Origin: Druceiella hillmani
Lineage: Eukaryota > Arthropoda > Insecta > Lepidoptera > Hepialidae
Assembly (NCBI GenBank): GCA_039881145.1
Contig: JAYKKI010000156.1
Location: forward strand, 253,001-317,000
Reading direction: 5' to 3'
Length of the DNA: 64,000 nucleotides
The notes below the pieces were generated by a model. The model did no database searches, was not told the origin of the DNA, and saw nothing but the letters and a program-made list of their open reading frames with translations. Positions 11,850-23,530 of this stretch are shown piece by piece. Each line of letters opens with the position of its first letter. Position 1 is the stretch's first letter. The translations under genes were made by a program, and so were the position numbers.

Positions 11850-13015
11850 TAATTTTTAGAAAATAAGCATAAATTGTACATATAAACCTTTTTCTAGGGT
11901 TACCCCATCTAATAAATACAGGAGACAAAATTTATACATCAGTAGTTTCTGGGAAAATCCTATACATACAGAAAAACCTAAGTGGCGGGAGACTTCGTTT
12001 TAAAATGTATATTAATTATAATTCGAAATGAATTTTTCTAATTTTTCAGCTGTATCATCCAATGAAATAATTTAGCTTTATTCATTTAAATTATACACAG
12101 GTTTTAACTATTGCTGCTTATAAGATAAGAGTAGAAAATTATAGAGGCATGTCAATTTTTTTTTCGTTTTAGTGCATTAATATGTAACGATGTAATTACA
12201 TGTCCATCCGTTTGTAAAATAAAAATCCGTGTTTAACTACGAAACCTTAAAATGTGCTTCAATGAAAAAATTCGTCCCCCTACATATAAAACGGGAATAA
12301 AATTTTTATCAGTCATCCCCTTAAGTTCGGTGTCTTAAAATAAATCTTTTAAAATAAAATTAAGATGTCATTTATCATTTTTAAATCACGTTTGCGAAAT
12401 ATTAAACTTGAGAATGACGTGCTATGTATCATCTTGAATCTAATTCTCTAACGTGCTATATATCATCATGAATCTCTTTTCAGAAATCTGAAAAAATGAT
12501 TTAATCACCTTCAATAATTTCAAGATATGCAAATATAGAAAAGTATATCACTATGAAATAAATTCCATTAGGTCTAATATTACGTAACATATTCGCTATA
12601 ATTGGCAGACAGTAACTCAAATAAGTTGAAAGGTATCTTTTCTATTTAATTTAAAATTGAAATAATTTTCTGTCTTTGTAGTTTCAGTGCTAATACCGTA
12701 AAGTAATAAAGGAAATTAAACTCTAAAGTAATTTTTGTGAAAAATAAATAGTAACTATTATAATTTTAGGCCGTAAATTACTTGGCGATTAAAAATAGTT
12801 CAATCAGACTGCCATTTAAATATTATATAGGAATATAATCAAGTTCGACATGGTAGCATAATGAAATCCTTTGTCAGCCTTGTTAACCTTATCCATGAAA
12901 AGTAAAAATTACACAGAATTGAAAAAATAATTTTAAATGCATTTTTTCCATGACATATTTAATTTAACTTGAATAAATATTGGTCACGATTTGACACATC
13001 TACGATTTTATCTAA
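11850..13015. other. AT-rich non-coding; small tandem duplication
   Basis: No gene recognised. A roughly 33-bp unit ('acgtgctatgtatcatcttg', then 'aatct') occurs twice in tandem at about 12418-12480. Confidence 0.45.
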
Positions 13016-13084
13016 AGTGTGTTCTTGGGTATTCTCTGTGAAAAATGTTCGATTTGTAAATCAAAAATCAGAGACTGTAGATAT

Positions 13085-13370
13085 AACCATAAAACATAGT
13101 CAATACTCTTCATTCGCTTTTAAAACTCTCCTAAATGTAAGCAGTGTCAAAGCTTCAAACCTGGAATTTCACCTAGAGATTAAAACCTTCTCAGCGCAAT
13201 GTTCAAATTACTCTAATTTCGTATTGAATTTGAATGCGGGGATATTTATTATGCAATTTATGTTATTATGCATATCGAGACAGACGTCAGTCGGACGAGA
13301 TGCTGCAATGATCCGTTTGATACAAACTGCTAGCATCTAATATGCGAAATATAATAATCATGATAGTGGG
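13085..13370 (+). repeat. Block 2, copy Z (diverged duplicate)
   Basis: This stretch aligns with 15800-16200 and 36840-37180. Shared words include 'cttcattcgcttttaaaact' (against 'cttcattcacttttaagatc') and 'gaatttgaatgcggggatat' (against 'gaacttgaatgtgaatatat' and 'gaatttgaatacgattatat'). A 52-base core starting near 13222 has the same length in all three copies. The longest open frame of the window (12969-13343, 123 codons) crosses this block, but the other copies do not keep the frame, so I do not call it a gene. Confidence 0.6.
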
Positions 13371-15289
13371 GATTACACCTACCTGTGCCTCTATCACTAT
13401 AGGAAAATTGCGGGTAGGTAATCGCCTTAGAACTAATTGTCAGCTTCTAGTTTAATACTTTTTCATTTGTACCTATAATTAGCGCTTTGTCCAAATGTAT
13501 ATTTTATTAACTTTGTTTCATGTAGTTATATATATATACATATAATGTATCGTAAATGGATCCACATTATATTAATGGAAAATGGTGAATTTTAAGTAAT
13601 TGTGCGTAGATCGCAAAAACTTGATATTTATAATTATTTTATCTTGGTTGTTTCTTGGTTGGTTCTTCGTTTTATTTGACTAAGGCATTTGTTTTAATTT
13701 TATCTAAGTTGCTTAGTTTAGTTAAGAATAATAAAATTAAATTAAATTAACCTTTCGCTAACAGAGAATAGGTAAGGATGTCACGTATTTAGTAAGTCTT
13801 AGAAATAATACTTATTCGCAAGTAAATATAAAGTAATTGAGTTTTTGAAAACGTAGTTGCAAATTTTCTAGAACAGACTAGTCTGTAAATACCTAATGTA
13901 CATACATAAACTCTAAAAATACATGAGTTTTGTTTTCTAGAAAATAAAATATTGTATTTGTATTATGAACTTTATACCAAAACTAAAAAAAAAGGAATTC
14001 ATTACCAAAATTATTGTTTTTGTAATGTTTGAATAAGCGGAGAAAAAAAAAGAGGATTTGAAAATTTAAAGTACGTGCATCAGTAGACAAATAGGTCTTT
14101 AGCAAAATAAGTGTTGTTCTGACATTAGGTCTTTCCAGAATAATTGACCATTTGCGATAAAAAATCCATTGTATTTTGCATATATTATTATTAAAATTGT
14201 TCCTCTTTTCACAGCGTATCCAAAAGTCGCTATTGTATTTTAAAATTACTATCTTTTTGTTATATTTCAAAAATCATATAAAAATGAAACGTGAAGAACG
14301 CGGAAACCAGTCGGAGAAATCGAACTCTATTGTATTTAATTCATTACGTCATTTGCCAATATACTGCAATGTTGAACGGTGTGTGTTATATCGTTTAAGT
14401 GTTATGCGACCATTTGTGCAATGGCAATTCTCATTTTTTGCACTTTATCTAACTTGTACAAACAACTTAACTCATAAATATTAATCTTCCTTGCGATATA
14501 CAACTGCGGAAATTCCACCATTCCTTGTAAATGAATACGTTTGATTTCATTAAAAATTGAAATTTTAATAGATTTAAATTGATTTTTGACTTGCCAAATT
14601 CATATGTGAAAGTTATATTAAGTAATTAAAAATATTCATACGTATCTTTTAAAATTAAATTTGTTCCAAAATCCACACAATAACACTAATAGAAAGTTAA
14701 AGGTTACTTTAATTTGGTTTCAGGTAAAATGATGATTTAAAAACTATTTTCCCCTTTTATCATCTTAAAAATAAATAGCTTCCTATTCACTGAATAAAGC
14801 CTTATTATTATGTAATAGTACCTTTCATCGATATAACCGATTTATTACAAAGTACAAATCTTAAAACCAAATTTCTCTGGTAGTGAAAAATATAAGTTCG
14901 TTTTAACAAAATAGATATCTTTGTTATTGCAGACAGAATTCATCCTTTTTCCATTGGAACTCTTTTGCACGTTTAAAGAAAAGTCGTAAACTCATTTCAT
15001 TCTAAATATTTAAGTATTAGGTCTCGCTTTGGTTACCTACAGAGTTCAAGCTTTATTGACTTTATTTGCGCCACCGTAACTACGAACAAAATTCAGAGAT
15101 TTCATGCTGCAAAATATTTAATTTTTATCAACAACGTAAACCAAAAAAACCTTCTTTTGCCAGCATTTAATAGTTCCTCCTATCTAATTGAAATATATTG
15201 AAGAAAACAATCGGTATATTCAATAAAGTATACAACTTATAAAGGTGTGTACACAAAATTAGACGCCCCATAAAGTAACCTACGTACCA
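13371..15289. other. AT-rich non-coding DNA, nothing recognised
   Basis: No gene, RNA or mobile element recognised. Open frames at 13983-14270 (-) and 14176-14484 (+) overlap each other on opposite strands, have no motif and are likely chance. Confidence 0.45.
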
Positions 15290-15560
15290 AATAAAATAAC
15301 TCGCTCAACTTAACGTGGTCGTTACTTTGTAACTCGTGTTTGACAGTAATTGTCGGAGATACTTATTCCTTAAGTACGGCGATCCCTCCCAGACGGAGAC
15401 AACAAACTCACGTTTATGACTGAATTGCGAGGTGAACAAGAGACTGACGGATTTAACAAATTTCCTGCTACTCTATTGAAGTGTTTTCTGTTTAAGTTTA
15501 TATTTAGAACTTCTTACAACGTGGTTAGCATTTTATGGTAGTTAATTTATTTCCATGTTG
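15290..15560 (+). repeat. Block 1, copy A (diverged duplicate of 34850-35120)
   Basis: 'taactcgtgtttgacagtaa', 'ttgtcggagatac', 'ttaagtacggcgatccctcc' and 'gagacaacaaact' recur at 34850-35120 in the same order, followed by 'cctgctactcta' against 'cctgttactcta'. An unequal gap between 'gagata' and 'ttaagtacgg' (a 4-base difference) breaks any reading frame, so the similarity is not protein-driven. The block is GC-richer than its surroundings. It may be a regulatory or RNA-like segment, or simply old duplicated DNA. Confidence 0.75.
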
Positions 15561-15799
15561 AGTTCTAATAAATGTGAAAATATAGTCCAAAGGGCATAGA
15601 TGAGTCCGGAGAAATCAATTTTGAGTAAAATTTTACTCTCAATTAAATTATAAAAGTATTTCACTATAAAAATTAATGTAATATTTATTTGGTATTGTAA
15701 TATTACCCTTGAGTATTTAATTGATATATCTGATTAAAACTACATATTAACATTGAAAACTATATATCACATAACATACAAAGGACATCTTTACTATGA

Positions 15800-16200
15800 T
15801 CAGTCCCTTCATTCACTTTTAAGATCTTCTAAACCCACCTAAAATACATTCCGTACACTCGTGTAATAGCTCCCATTTACAATGTAAAGGTCCCCATAAT
15901 ACAAAAATATGCGTTGAAAGTACTGGGTATTGATTCACACGTCGCAAATAACTTTAAGCAATCCCAAGATATGTTGAACTTGAATGTGAATATATTAAGT
16001 TTACAACTAATATTAATATGCAGATAGACAGAACCAGATAAGTTCCTGCGATATGGTTGATACCGACCGCAGACATGTAAATTATAAAATACATCTATTA
16101 ACAGACTGGTTATCACAGACCACTTCAACGCCAGTCATTATGTCGAAATATATCGTGTTGACTGTCGAATAGGTTGCTTTAATAAATTCTAAATTATGTT
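15800..16200 (+). repeat. Block 2, copy A
   Basis: Lies about 0.3 kb after block 1 and matches 36840-37180. Shared words are 'accgcagacatgtaaatt' (against 'accgcagatatgtaaatt'), 'cgccagtcattatg' (against 'cgccagtcgtagtg') and the core near 15975 described for copy Z. Indels differ between copies. The open frame on the minus strand at 15877-16128 is not conserved. Confidence 0.7.
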
Positions 16201-17284
16201 ACTTCCTGAGTAGCAAGTTTATGCTGCACACATATTTCTTGTTTTTTGTAAAAAATAAAGTATTGAGAAATGTTACGCTTTATTAAGCCTTTTCTGCAAT
16301 ACAAGGAGAGTTACATAATTTCTATAATACCTCTTGTATATTACGGTAGCTTTCATATTAACATTACAAAAACCGATAGTGTGAAACTTTCTTAGGATGC
16401 TTGCTTCTCCTGTGTATGGACAGCCACTGAAAAAATGATAACCTCAATTGAATACGGAACCCTTAAAATGTATGACCAAAAGGGTACTTCCGCACGGGTC
16501 GAAATGAATTATAAAATATTAAAGCATAACATCATATCATAAACATCTAAGCGTTATAATATATAAATACAATAATAAGCGATATCTTCCATAGTGAATT
16601 TTAATTTTTTCTCATAGTTTTTTCCGTGATTAAATGACCACATTCATTTCGAATACAGACAAGAAAGTTAAAAAAGTTGCTGTGCACTTTTTTTTATGTA
16701 TTTTTAAGTAATATTATATGACAAGTCCCGGTATCTTCTATGCCTTTTGACAGGATTCGACGATATGACTAGTGAATGTGAGTGTGATTTCAGTCAAGTA
16801 TTAGCCCTACGTAATAAACGTGAGAAAGCACATATTAAGACTTGCATGAAATGTAATTTGTTGCACACACGCTATATTATCAACTAGCACACATGTCTCA
16901 TGTTTTGACTATAAAACTAACTATAAGTCGGGTAATTTTTCAGACAATCAAAGTTTAAGTTATTTTTCATAAAACGGGGAGAAAATCCTCTAAAAATGAA
17001 AATTAACATGCATCTCCTTCCGTTGGTTAATACCTAGCTGGAATGTTATGGATGCTCACATCCTATTTCACAGTCAAATTGTTAAAACCTGCCAAAAGGC
17101 AAATGGGACCCCGAGATTAGTAATATGATATTACAATAACTCTTACAACTTATTTAATTCTACTGACTGTTTTTAATCAATAATATTAATAAAATTGTAA
17201 CAGAGTGAATTCTCTACATGGATAATGATTTAAAAAGGGTAATTGATTTAGCATAAAGAATGATAACAGAGGCCAGAAAATCAG
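16201..17284. other. Non-coding; possible repeat scrap
   Basis: Nothing recognised except 'tacggaacccttaaaa' at about 16453 and 'ccgcacgggtc' at about 16490. Both are words typical of the dispersed repeats elsewhere in this window, but too short to delimit an element. Confidence 0.35.
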
Positions 17285-17450
17285 TTTTTAGAATTTTTGT
17301 CTGTCTGTGAATGTAAATTTGTTTGTCAATCACACAAAATTTACTGGACGGATTTTGATGAATTTTGATATAATAAGTAAAAAATGTTCATAACTCTTCT
17401 TATTGCGAATTTCAAGCGAGCGTAACCGTGGCCACAGCTATTATATTATG
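17285..17450 (+). mobile_element. Helitron-like repeat, 3' part
   Basis: The order 'gtctgtctgtgaatgtaa', 'cacacaaaatttactggacg', 'gattttgatgaattttgata', 'caagcgagcgtaaccgtgg' and 'ccacagctattatattatg' is that of an abundant lepidopteran repeat whose end normally reads gcgagcgaagccgcggg followed by caacagCTAG. Here the terminal CTAG has become CTAT. It has no coding capacity. Confidence 0.6.
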
Positions 17451-18289
17451 TTAAAACTTTACGAAATTCATCTTTCGGACTGGCGTTTACCTGAAGATTA
17501 ACGGTGACTGCTCATTTGTTTTCAAAATACTTAAAATGCACGAATTTTGTAGTTTCATCGAGAAGCACAAAAACTTTGTGTGGGAAGGTTAGGGGAATTC
17601 GTTGACTAAATTAAATACTAGCTGATGACGTAATTCTTTTAGAAAACTGCTTCGTTTCTGTTTAGAAAAATATTTAAAATTTTAATTCCTGCAAGTTATT
17701 CTCCAAAATTGTTGTGCGAGATTTTTATTTCCTATTTCTTTGTTAAATATCGCGTCTTTAATTAATAAACTTTCTTCCTGACCTGTTTGTTTATTTATAA
17801 ATTTATTCTCATAACTTACGAAAATAATCACAAATAAGTTAAATGGATTATTCAGGCTTATTTTTTTAACATGAAAAATGTAATGTTCTATTGAATTTAA
17901 AAAGTAGCTTTGAGGTAATTAAGTTACTGTCTTAACATAGCAGCCTTAAAAATATAAGATAAATGTGAGAATTACGTTAATTTCATTCAAGAAATAAAGT
18001 ATTTTATTGAATTTATGTAATACACAATATAGATTATAATATAGAATTTTTCTTTATATGCTGTTGAATAGTACAATTAATTTTTCCATGTTAGTCTGAT
18101 CTAGAAACGTAAATTTTCTTCTTAAGATGCACCAGAGTTTTTTTCTTTCTATGTAGTTTCCAGTTAATGATGAAAAATTTGATTTTTATGTGATTTTTTC
18201 CAAATAATATTTTAGAATAACATCCTTCATCCTTTTTTAGAATTCAATCCTTGGTCGTCTTCTAAATAAATGTAATTATCAAAGTTTAA
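17451..18289. other. AT-rich non-coding DNA, nothing recognised
   Basis: No open frame, RNA or element that I can support. Confidence 0.45.
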
Positions 18290-18620
18290 TAATATGTATC
18301 GAATATATTTACAAACATCTACTCGTTTACTACTATGTCATTCCGATAATTATTTTTTTTCAAAATAAATAAAATCAGTAAACTTCCATTATGTATTGCA
18401 CCATTTTCTATCTATACCTAATTTTATTTTCTAGGCCATACGCATGGTGTAACTAAGCCTTGTAGTACGAAGGCCTTTTCGAAATGTTATTTCTGCAAAT
18501 ATTTTAGGACCTTTCGTATATCCAACATTAATCCTGAATATTACTTTCAAGAAGATATTATTTTCTACTCGAAAAAAAACAAAATGAATGGTATCTAGAA
18601 TTATTTGCGAGACGTCATAT
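18290..18620 (+). repeat. Block 3, copy A
   Basis: 'aaaataaataaaatcagtaa', 'acttcc', 'gcaccattttctatctatac' and, further on, 'ccttttcgaaatgttatt' correspond to 'agaataaatgaaatcagtaa', 'atttctgttac', 'gtgattttctatccaaac' and 'ccttctcgaaaagcaatt' at 37500-37620. The minus-strand open frame 18431-18652 (73 codons) overlaps the block; in the later copy the corresponding frame is interrupted. Confidence 0.6.
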
Positions 18621-18748
18621 ATATTATCAAAATACAAGTACACACTTTCCATATTTAAACAAATTTATATATCTTAATTCATTAAATGAAAATCGATATA
18701 TTTGGTTAATGTGGCTTTAAAGTATAAATGAAAGTAATCCACTATGTA

Positions 18749-18767
18749 AAAAACTAGCCAAGTGCGT
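18749..18767 (-). repeat. End fragment of a dispersed repeat
   Basis: 'aaaaaactagccaagtgcg' is a diverged form of the terminal 'aaaaaccggccaagtgcg' word of a common lepidopteran repeat. The matching end in the other orientation lies at 21163-21180. The foldback element inserted 30 bp further on. Confidence 0.4.
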
Positions 18768-18799
18768 ATATACATATATTGCATATATTTACTAATTAA

Positions 18800-19023
18800 A
18801 AGAACTTTTTCACAATTAAATGAAACTACGTGATGTTGTATTATTAAGCAAAGATATGCTTATATCCCACCTGAAGATGTTGTAATACAACGAAACCTAG
18901 GTCGTGGTAAAGAAATTAAAGATAGTAGAAATAATACTACATCACGTAGTTTCATTTAATTGTGAATAATGAATTTCTACAAAATTAACGCCAAATATAT
19001 TCATTAATTCAAGAACTTTTTCA
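18800..19023 (+). mobile_element. Foldback element, copy 2, with 13-bp target duplication
   Basis: The element spans 18813-19010. It is flanked by a perfect 13-bp direct repeat, AAGAACTTTTTCA, at 18800-18812 and 19011-19023. The left arm is shortened: after 'gtgatgttgtattatt' it jumps to the centre, while the right arm with 'cctgaagatgttgtaataca' and 'acgaaacctaggtcg' is complete. The 46-base tail ('aataatgaatttctac', 'aaaattaacgcc') is kept. The crisp duplication fixes the element limits and shows that the tail moves with the palindrome. Confidence 0.9.
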
Positions 19024-20929
19024 GATAAGATTAAGTAAATAGATATTTTTAGTCAGTATATTTAACATTAATTTACCTTAAACCTTATAATTAACATTAA
19101 TTTTTTCTGACCGATAATTTTGAAAATAGTGGAGTATTATAAGTTTTTCATAAGTTATCGGGATTTTTTTCAAAAATCACATTAAAAATAAATTATATGT
19201 TTTTGGAATCAATATATTTTTAACCCAATTTTTTTAGGTTCCTGTTATTTTAAATGATGGAAAACTCAAGTAAGTCATGGTTTAAATATTTTACACAAAT
19301 CCATATTGTGCAAGTGTAAACACTAATTATGCAAATTTAGACAAGTTAATTATTTAAAATATTAAACGAATGGCATTGGTACCTAATATGGGAATAAAAT
19401 ATTTTACAACAAATGTATCGTAAAACTTAAAAAAAAATAACAAATGTTCTTACGTTTCTTCGTAAAACTTTACTTAATTCAGTTATATATACTCATGTGC
19501 TATACTATTATGCTTATAAAAATTAAAAAATTTAAAAGTGAAAAAGTTAACTTTTGGGATTAATTTTCGTTACAAATATCAATAAAAAAAATTATATAAC
19601 AAGTGTTTATGTTTTAGGTTTGATTTATGCATAAAGTTTATTTAAACGAGGCATCTCCACGTGTTCATATAAGTGAAGTGGTTTCTTCAAATATTGTAAT
19701 CGAGCGCTATAAATAAGTAAGTACTAACTGTAAAGAGCACCAGTGTCGCACCTACGTGCAAAGTATTTTACAGCGAGTGACACGATTTCAATGTTCGGAT
19801 CATATCCATGTTATTTAAATATTGAGATTTTTTTTCGATATTCAAAATAATTATTAAAATGCTTTCTAAATTACGATAATTTATTTATATTTAATACATT
19901 CAAATTAATGAAGAAAAATTTTAATTTTACACTATGAAAATTCGCATAAAAGATATGCCTAAATAACAAACAAATACTAAGTTCTTTCGATCCTATGCAC
20001 GATTACTTCTTAGTCATTTTAAAAACAAATATCCTTTTCCGCTTGAAAAAGATACGTTCGAGTGAGCAGGTAAAGACGTTTGCAAATATTGCCATGAGGG
20101 CCAAGTAAAAAGACAAAATGAATTTCCGCGGAAAAATGTTACCGATAAGCACGAATTATATTCACTACGTGGCACTTGATATAAATCTTCAATGAGCTTT
20201 CATGAAGCAACCATCGTTTTAGCCAGATAACTATGCTGTAGGTGTAAAATAATTTATTCTATCTTTTTCTTATCTTTTCATATTTAACTTTCGATTTCAT
20301 TCGCATAGATTTATATGAAATATGAGTCTAATCACTTTTAAATAATTTTTTTTAAATTGTGTATAGAGTTTTATTATTTCGAAATATGCTTCATTTTTCA
20401 TTTTATTTCCTTTGAGTTGAAATATTAATTGGTTTTCACCACTGCCTGATCAAACAAAATAATATAAAATCTGTCGCGAGGGAAACTTGGGATGATCAGT
20501 TAATAAGTAAACCGGTCTTTCTTTAACCGTCTAAGCGGAGGTCTCCAACTCTTGTTCCGCTTTTTATCACTCTTCTATCGTTGTTAATTACAATGTAATA
20601 ACATAGTGCTTATATTCTTCCACAAAGTATTCGCTTTCTAACACTTTTTTTTTAAATTGGATATATATTGTACTGATTTTTTTTAAATTGGATATATATT
20701 ATATATAAAAGATTAGTAGATTAGTAAACAAAGCAAACAAACTTTTTTGCTTTGCATGCTAGCATTTTTTGCTTTCCATAATTTACTTAAAATATGTGAA
20801 ATATTATCTATAGTTATTGTGGAAAATTGTTCATTTAAATCTCCAAAGTTTATCTTAATAATAAAGTTTCAAACGAATTAAGGAATTCACATGTAAGTAG
20901 GTAATAGGGCAATCGAAATGGATTTTTAT
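19024..20929. other. AT-rich non-coding; short tandem duplication
   Basis: No gene recognised. 'ttttttttaaattggatata' plus 'tatt' occurs twice at about 20645-20669 and 20677-20700. A slightly GC-richer patch at 20460-20560 ('gtctaagcggaggtctccaa') is unassigned. Confidence 0.45.
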
Positions 20930-21182
20930 GTTTCCGTAATGAAATAAATTCCTCATATCCCTCCGTCTATCTGTCATACCTTGATAGTTCGTGCAGTTCT
21001 GAATTTGGATAAATGAAATTTTGCAGGTGCATAAAAATATGTAGATGTCAATTAATGTGTATCGAAATACTGAAAAAAAGAAGAACTTTTAAATAAAATT
21101 AAAATATTTTAGTCAACTTGCATCATTAATTTTTAAAGATAACCCAATTTATGAGTATTGCGATACGCACCTGGCTAGTTTT
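20930..21182 (+). repeat. Dispersed repeat ending 'cgcacctggctagttttt'
   Basis: 'cctccgtctatctgtcatac', 'ttgcaggtgcataaaaatat' and, at the end, 'gcgatacgcacctggctagt' plus T-rich sequence follow the order of a widespread lepidopteran repeat ending in 'cgcacttggccggtttttt'. No coding capacity. Confidence 0.5.
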
Positions 21183-21430
21183 TAAAGTATATTAGTATTG
21201 ATTTTATTATGTAAATATAGATTATGATGAAAGAAATTAATCACAGTTAAAAATTATAATTTAAATAAAACACGCAAATCTACATAAAAATAATTAGGGT
21301 TGCAGCCTTTTAAATAAATTTGTGTGACTTACTTTGTGTAGCAAATATCATTTAGCAAAATTATTTTAGCAAAACGAGTTGAGTATATTTATTACGTTTT
21401 ATGTATTTATTTGAAACCTCAATGAACACA

Positions 21431-21433
<3 letters not shown>

Positions 21434-21502
<69 letters not shown>

Positions 21503-21860
21503 GTGGACTTCCTGCTACATGAGTCAACTTTCTCAGTCAAACACAATTGTTTAATACGAAAAAAAGTTCAATTACGGAATATATAACGTAGAATTTACCC
21601 TCCAAGAACAAGCAGAAAAACATTATGTAGATAAAAGTGACAAAAAAGACTAAAATATAAACAAATGTATTAATTACAAATCCTGACATGATACTGGAGA
21701 AAGAGGTAAGGTGACATTAAGGAAGGAAAGAGCTAAGAAATTATGAGAGTAAGAACTTTTCAGGTGGTTGTGGAAACATTTATAGAGAACGAGTTTCTGA
21801 TGTCAGAATTTACTTGATTCCAAAATTTTGCAGCTTAAACAAACAAAAAAATGTGTAAGA
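21434..21860 (-). mobile_element. LINE 3' end on the minus strand, with (TA)n tail
   Basis: The (TA)n tract at 21434-21498 is the element's 3' tail. Just after it, 'ggtggacttcctgctacatg' is the complement of 'catgtagcaatcagtccgcc' at 49284. 'ttatgagagtaag', 'ttttcaggtggt' and 'tatagagaacgagtttctg' match the complement of 49015-49090, the end of the LINE coding region. The copy is therefore a 5'-truncated insertion ending within the last stretch of the coding sequence near 21860. Confidence 0.8.
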
Positions 21861-22129
21861 TATCGGGTTACCTATTGACATAATGATGAAGAATTAAAAA
21901 GGAAATAAGAATACGCCGATAATATTATTTTCAATCAGAAATTAAAAGTAAGAAACATTTTTATGGAATCACCTACAATCCCTTCCTCTTAATTTGCTGT
22001 TATAATTTTGCTTTTTACGTCTCTAAATATAAGTCTATAAATCTAATATTCTACCAATTTAAACTGATTTTTGCTTAAATAAAAGGACGGTCGGCCAGAC
22101 GAAATATTAATTTAATTCTGACAAATTCA

Positions 22130-23530
22130 GGACGACGGCATATTTTGCGTATTAAATTATTGTCATTAATTTAACACAGATTGAAATTACTACAGCAATA
22201 TTTACGTAACTCCTTTAATAGAAAGTTGATGCAAAAATTAATCTAAAAAATGTTGGTCAACGTCTAACATTCTGACATATAAATTGTAAAGAATATCGTC
22301 GCATGGCAACTTCAAGATACATTTTCGAAATATTTTGGTACGAGGGGATATATAACAATGATTTATTAGAATGATGCGAGGAAGTTCCGATCAAGCATCG
22401 AGTAAAATATAAGAAATAAATATGAACTGGTCACACGCCTAGAAGGGGAAACCGCCATATTCCTGAATAATTTTTGGATTAAAACTGTCGAATTTTTCTT
22501 TTACTTGAAGGTTTCTCTATGGCCGTCCTCTGGCGGACTACACTGGTAAAATTGGAAAGTAACAGCCATGTTTAAAGCAAAGTGGAATGTCTTCAAAATA
22601 TTAGCATATAGTGAATACTAGCATAGAGCGTATGTATGCAAAAGTAATAAAAGCGAAGCAAATAACAATAGGATAATGGCAATAACGTACTTTAATCTAT
22701 TTGCAGTTAAAAATAAATAATCAAAATTAAGAAAAATGCGTGAAATATATATAAATTTAAATGTACATCTGATACATAACAACGACTGCATACAGCCATT
22801 CCTTTCTAAAATTTCCTATTCTGGAGAAAATAAGAAAAATTACAGACAAAAGAAAATCCTTGAGACTTTTTTGCGAAAGTAAAAAAGGAAGAATTGAAAT
22901 ACGATGGACCATTTCATATTAAAACCATTGCTTATAATCGAATGACGTTATGATACTGACAAACGCAAAGCTGAAATAAGAATACTTCAAAATCACGAAA
23001 CGTGATTAGCTTTAATATTCAATATAACTTCTTATTAAACCGACAAAACCTACAAAAATTGAAGGCACGTTACGGTCGTGTTGAAAAACGATAAGATTTC
23101 ATTTTCTCATTCAATTTTTAAAAAACACAAATGAACTTCTCAAGTCGTTTGGCTGTCGATAAATTGAAAAACATGCAATTTTTGTCTACAGGGAACACAA
23201 AATTATTTTTGCCACTTCCACAGATGAGAAACGATATAAAAGATAAAACGTTAACTTTTCTGAAGAGAAGGCGTTGTTTGGAAATTGAATATCGGTTGTT
23301 GAAAAATTCAGGGTAGCACCTGTCTTGCGACTTGATAGCTTACTATCTTTTTTGGGCATTTAACAGAATGTCTCTCTTGTAAGAATTTGAAAAAAAAAAT
23401 TGAAATAAACAATTCTATTTACGAGTATATTGAATTCAATCGACAATAAAAATATGAAACGTATGGATTAATAATAAATTATCTAAATATTTGTTATCAA
23501 CAGTTAGGAATATATTTTTTAAAATGTTTG
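22130..23530 (+). repeat. Block 4, copy A (three copies in the window)
   Basis: It aligns with 29980-31345 and 39200-40450 on the same strand. Strong shared words are 'tttattagaatgatgcga' (against 'tttattagaacgacgcaa'), 'tttggattaaaact', 'cgtatgtatgcaaaagtaat', 'gacaaaagaaaatcctt', 'gcaaagctgaaataagaata', 'cttcttattaaaccgacaaa', 'aaaattgaaggcacgttac' and 'gataagatttcat'. Indels fall at non-multiples of three. The small open frame at 23131-23316 is not kept in the other copies, so this is duplicated non-coding DNA or a very old transposon. Confidence 0.8.

Noticed and set aside
12969..13343. Longest frame in the window (123 codons) as a gene
   Set aside because: It crosses block 2, whose other copies have stops and indels in that frame; no start context, splice signal or family motif supports it.
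22130..23530. Block 4 as a tandem gene cluster
   Set aside because: The small frame in copy A (23131-23316) is absent from copies B and C, and indels are not multiples of three.
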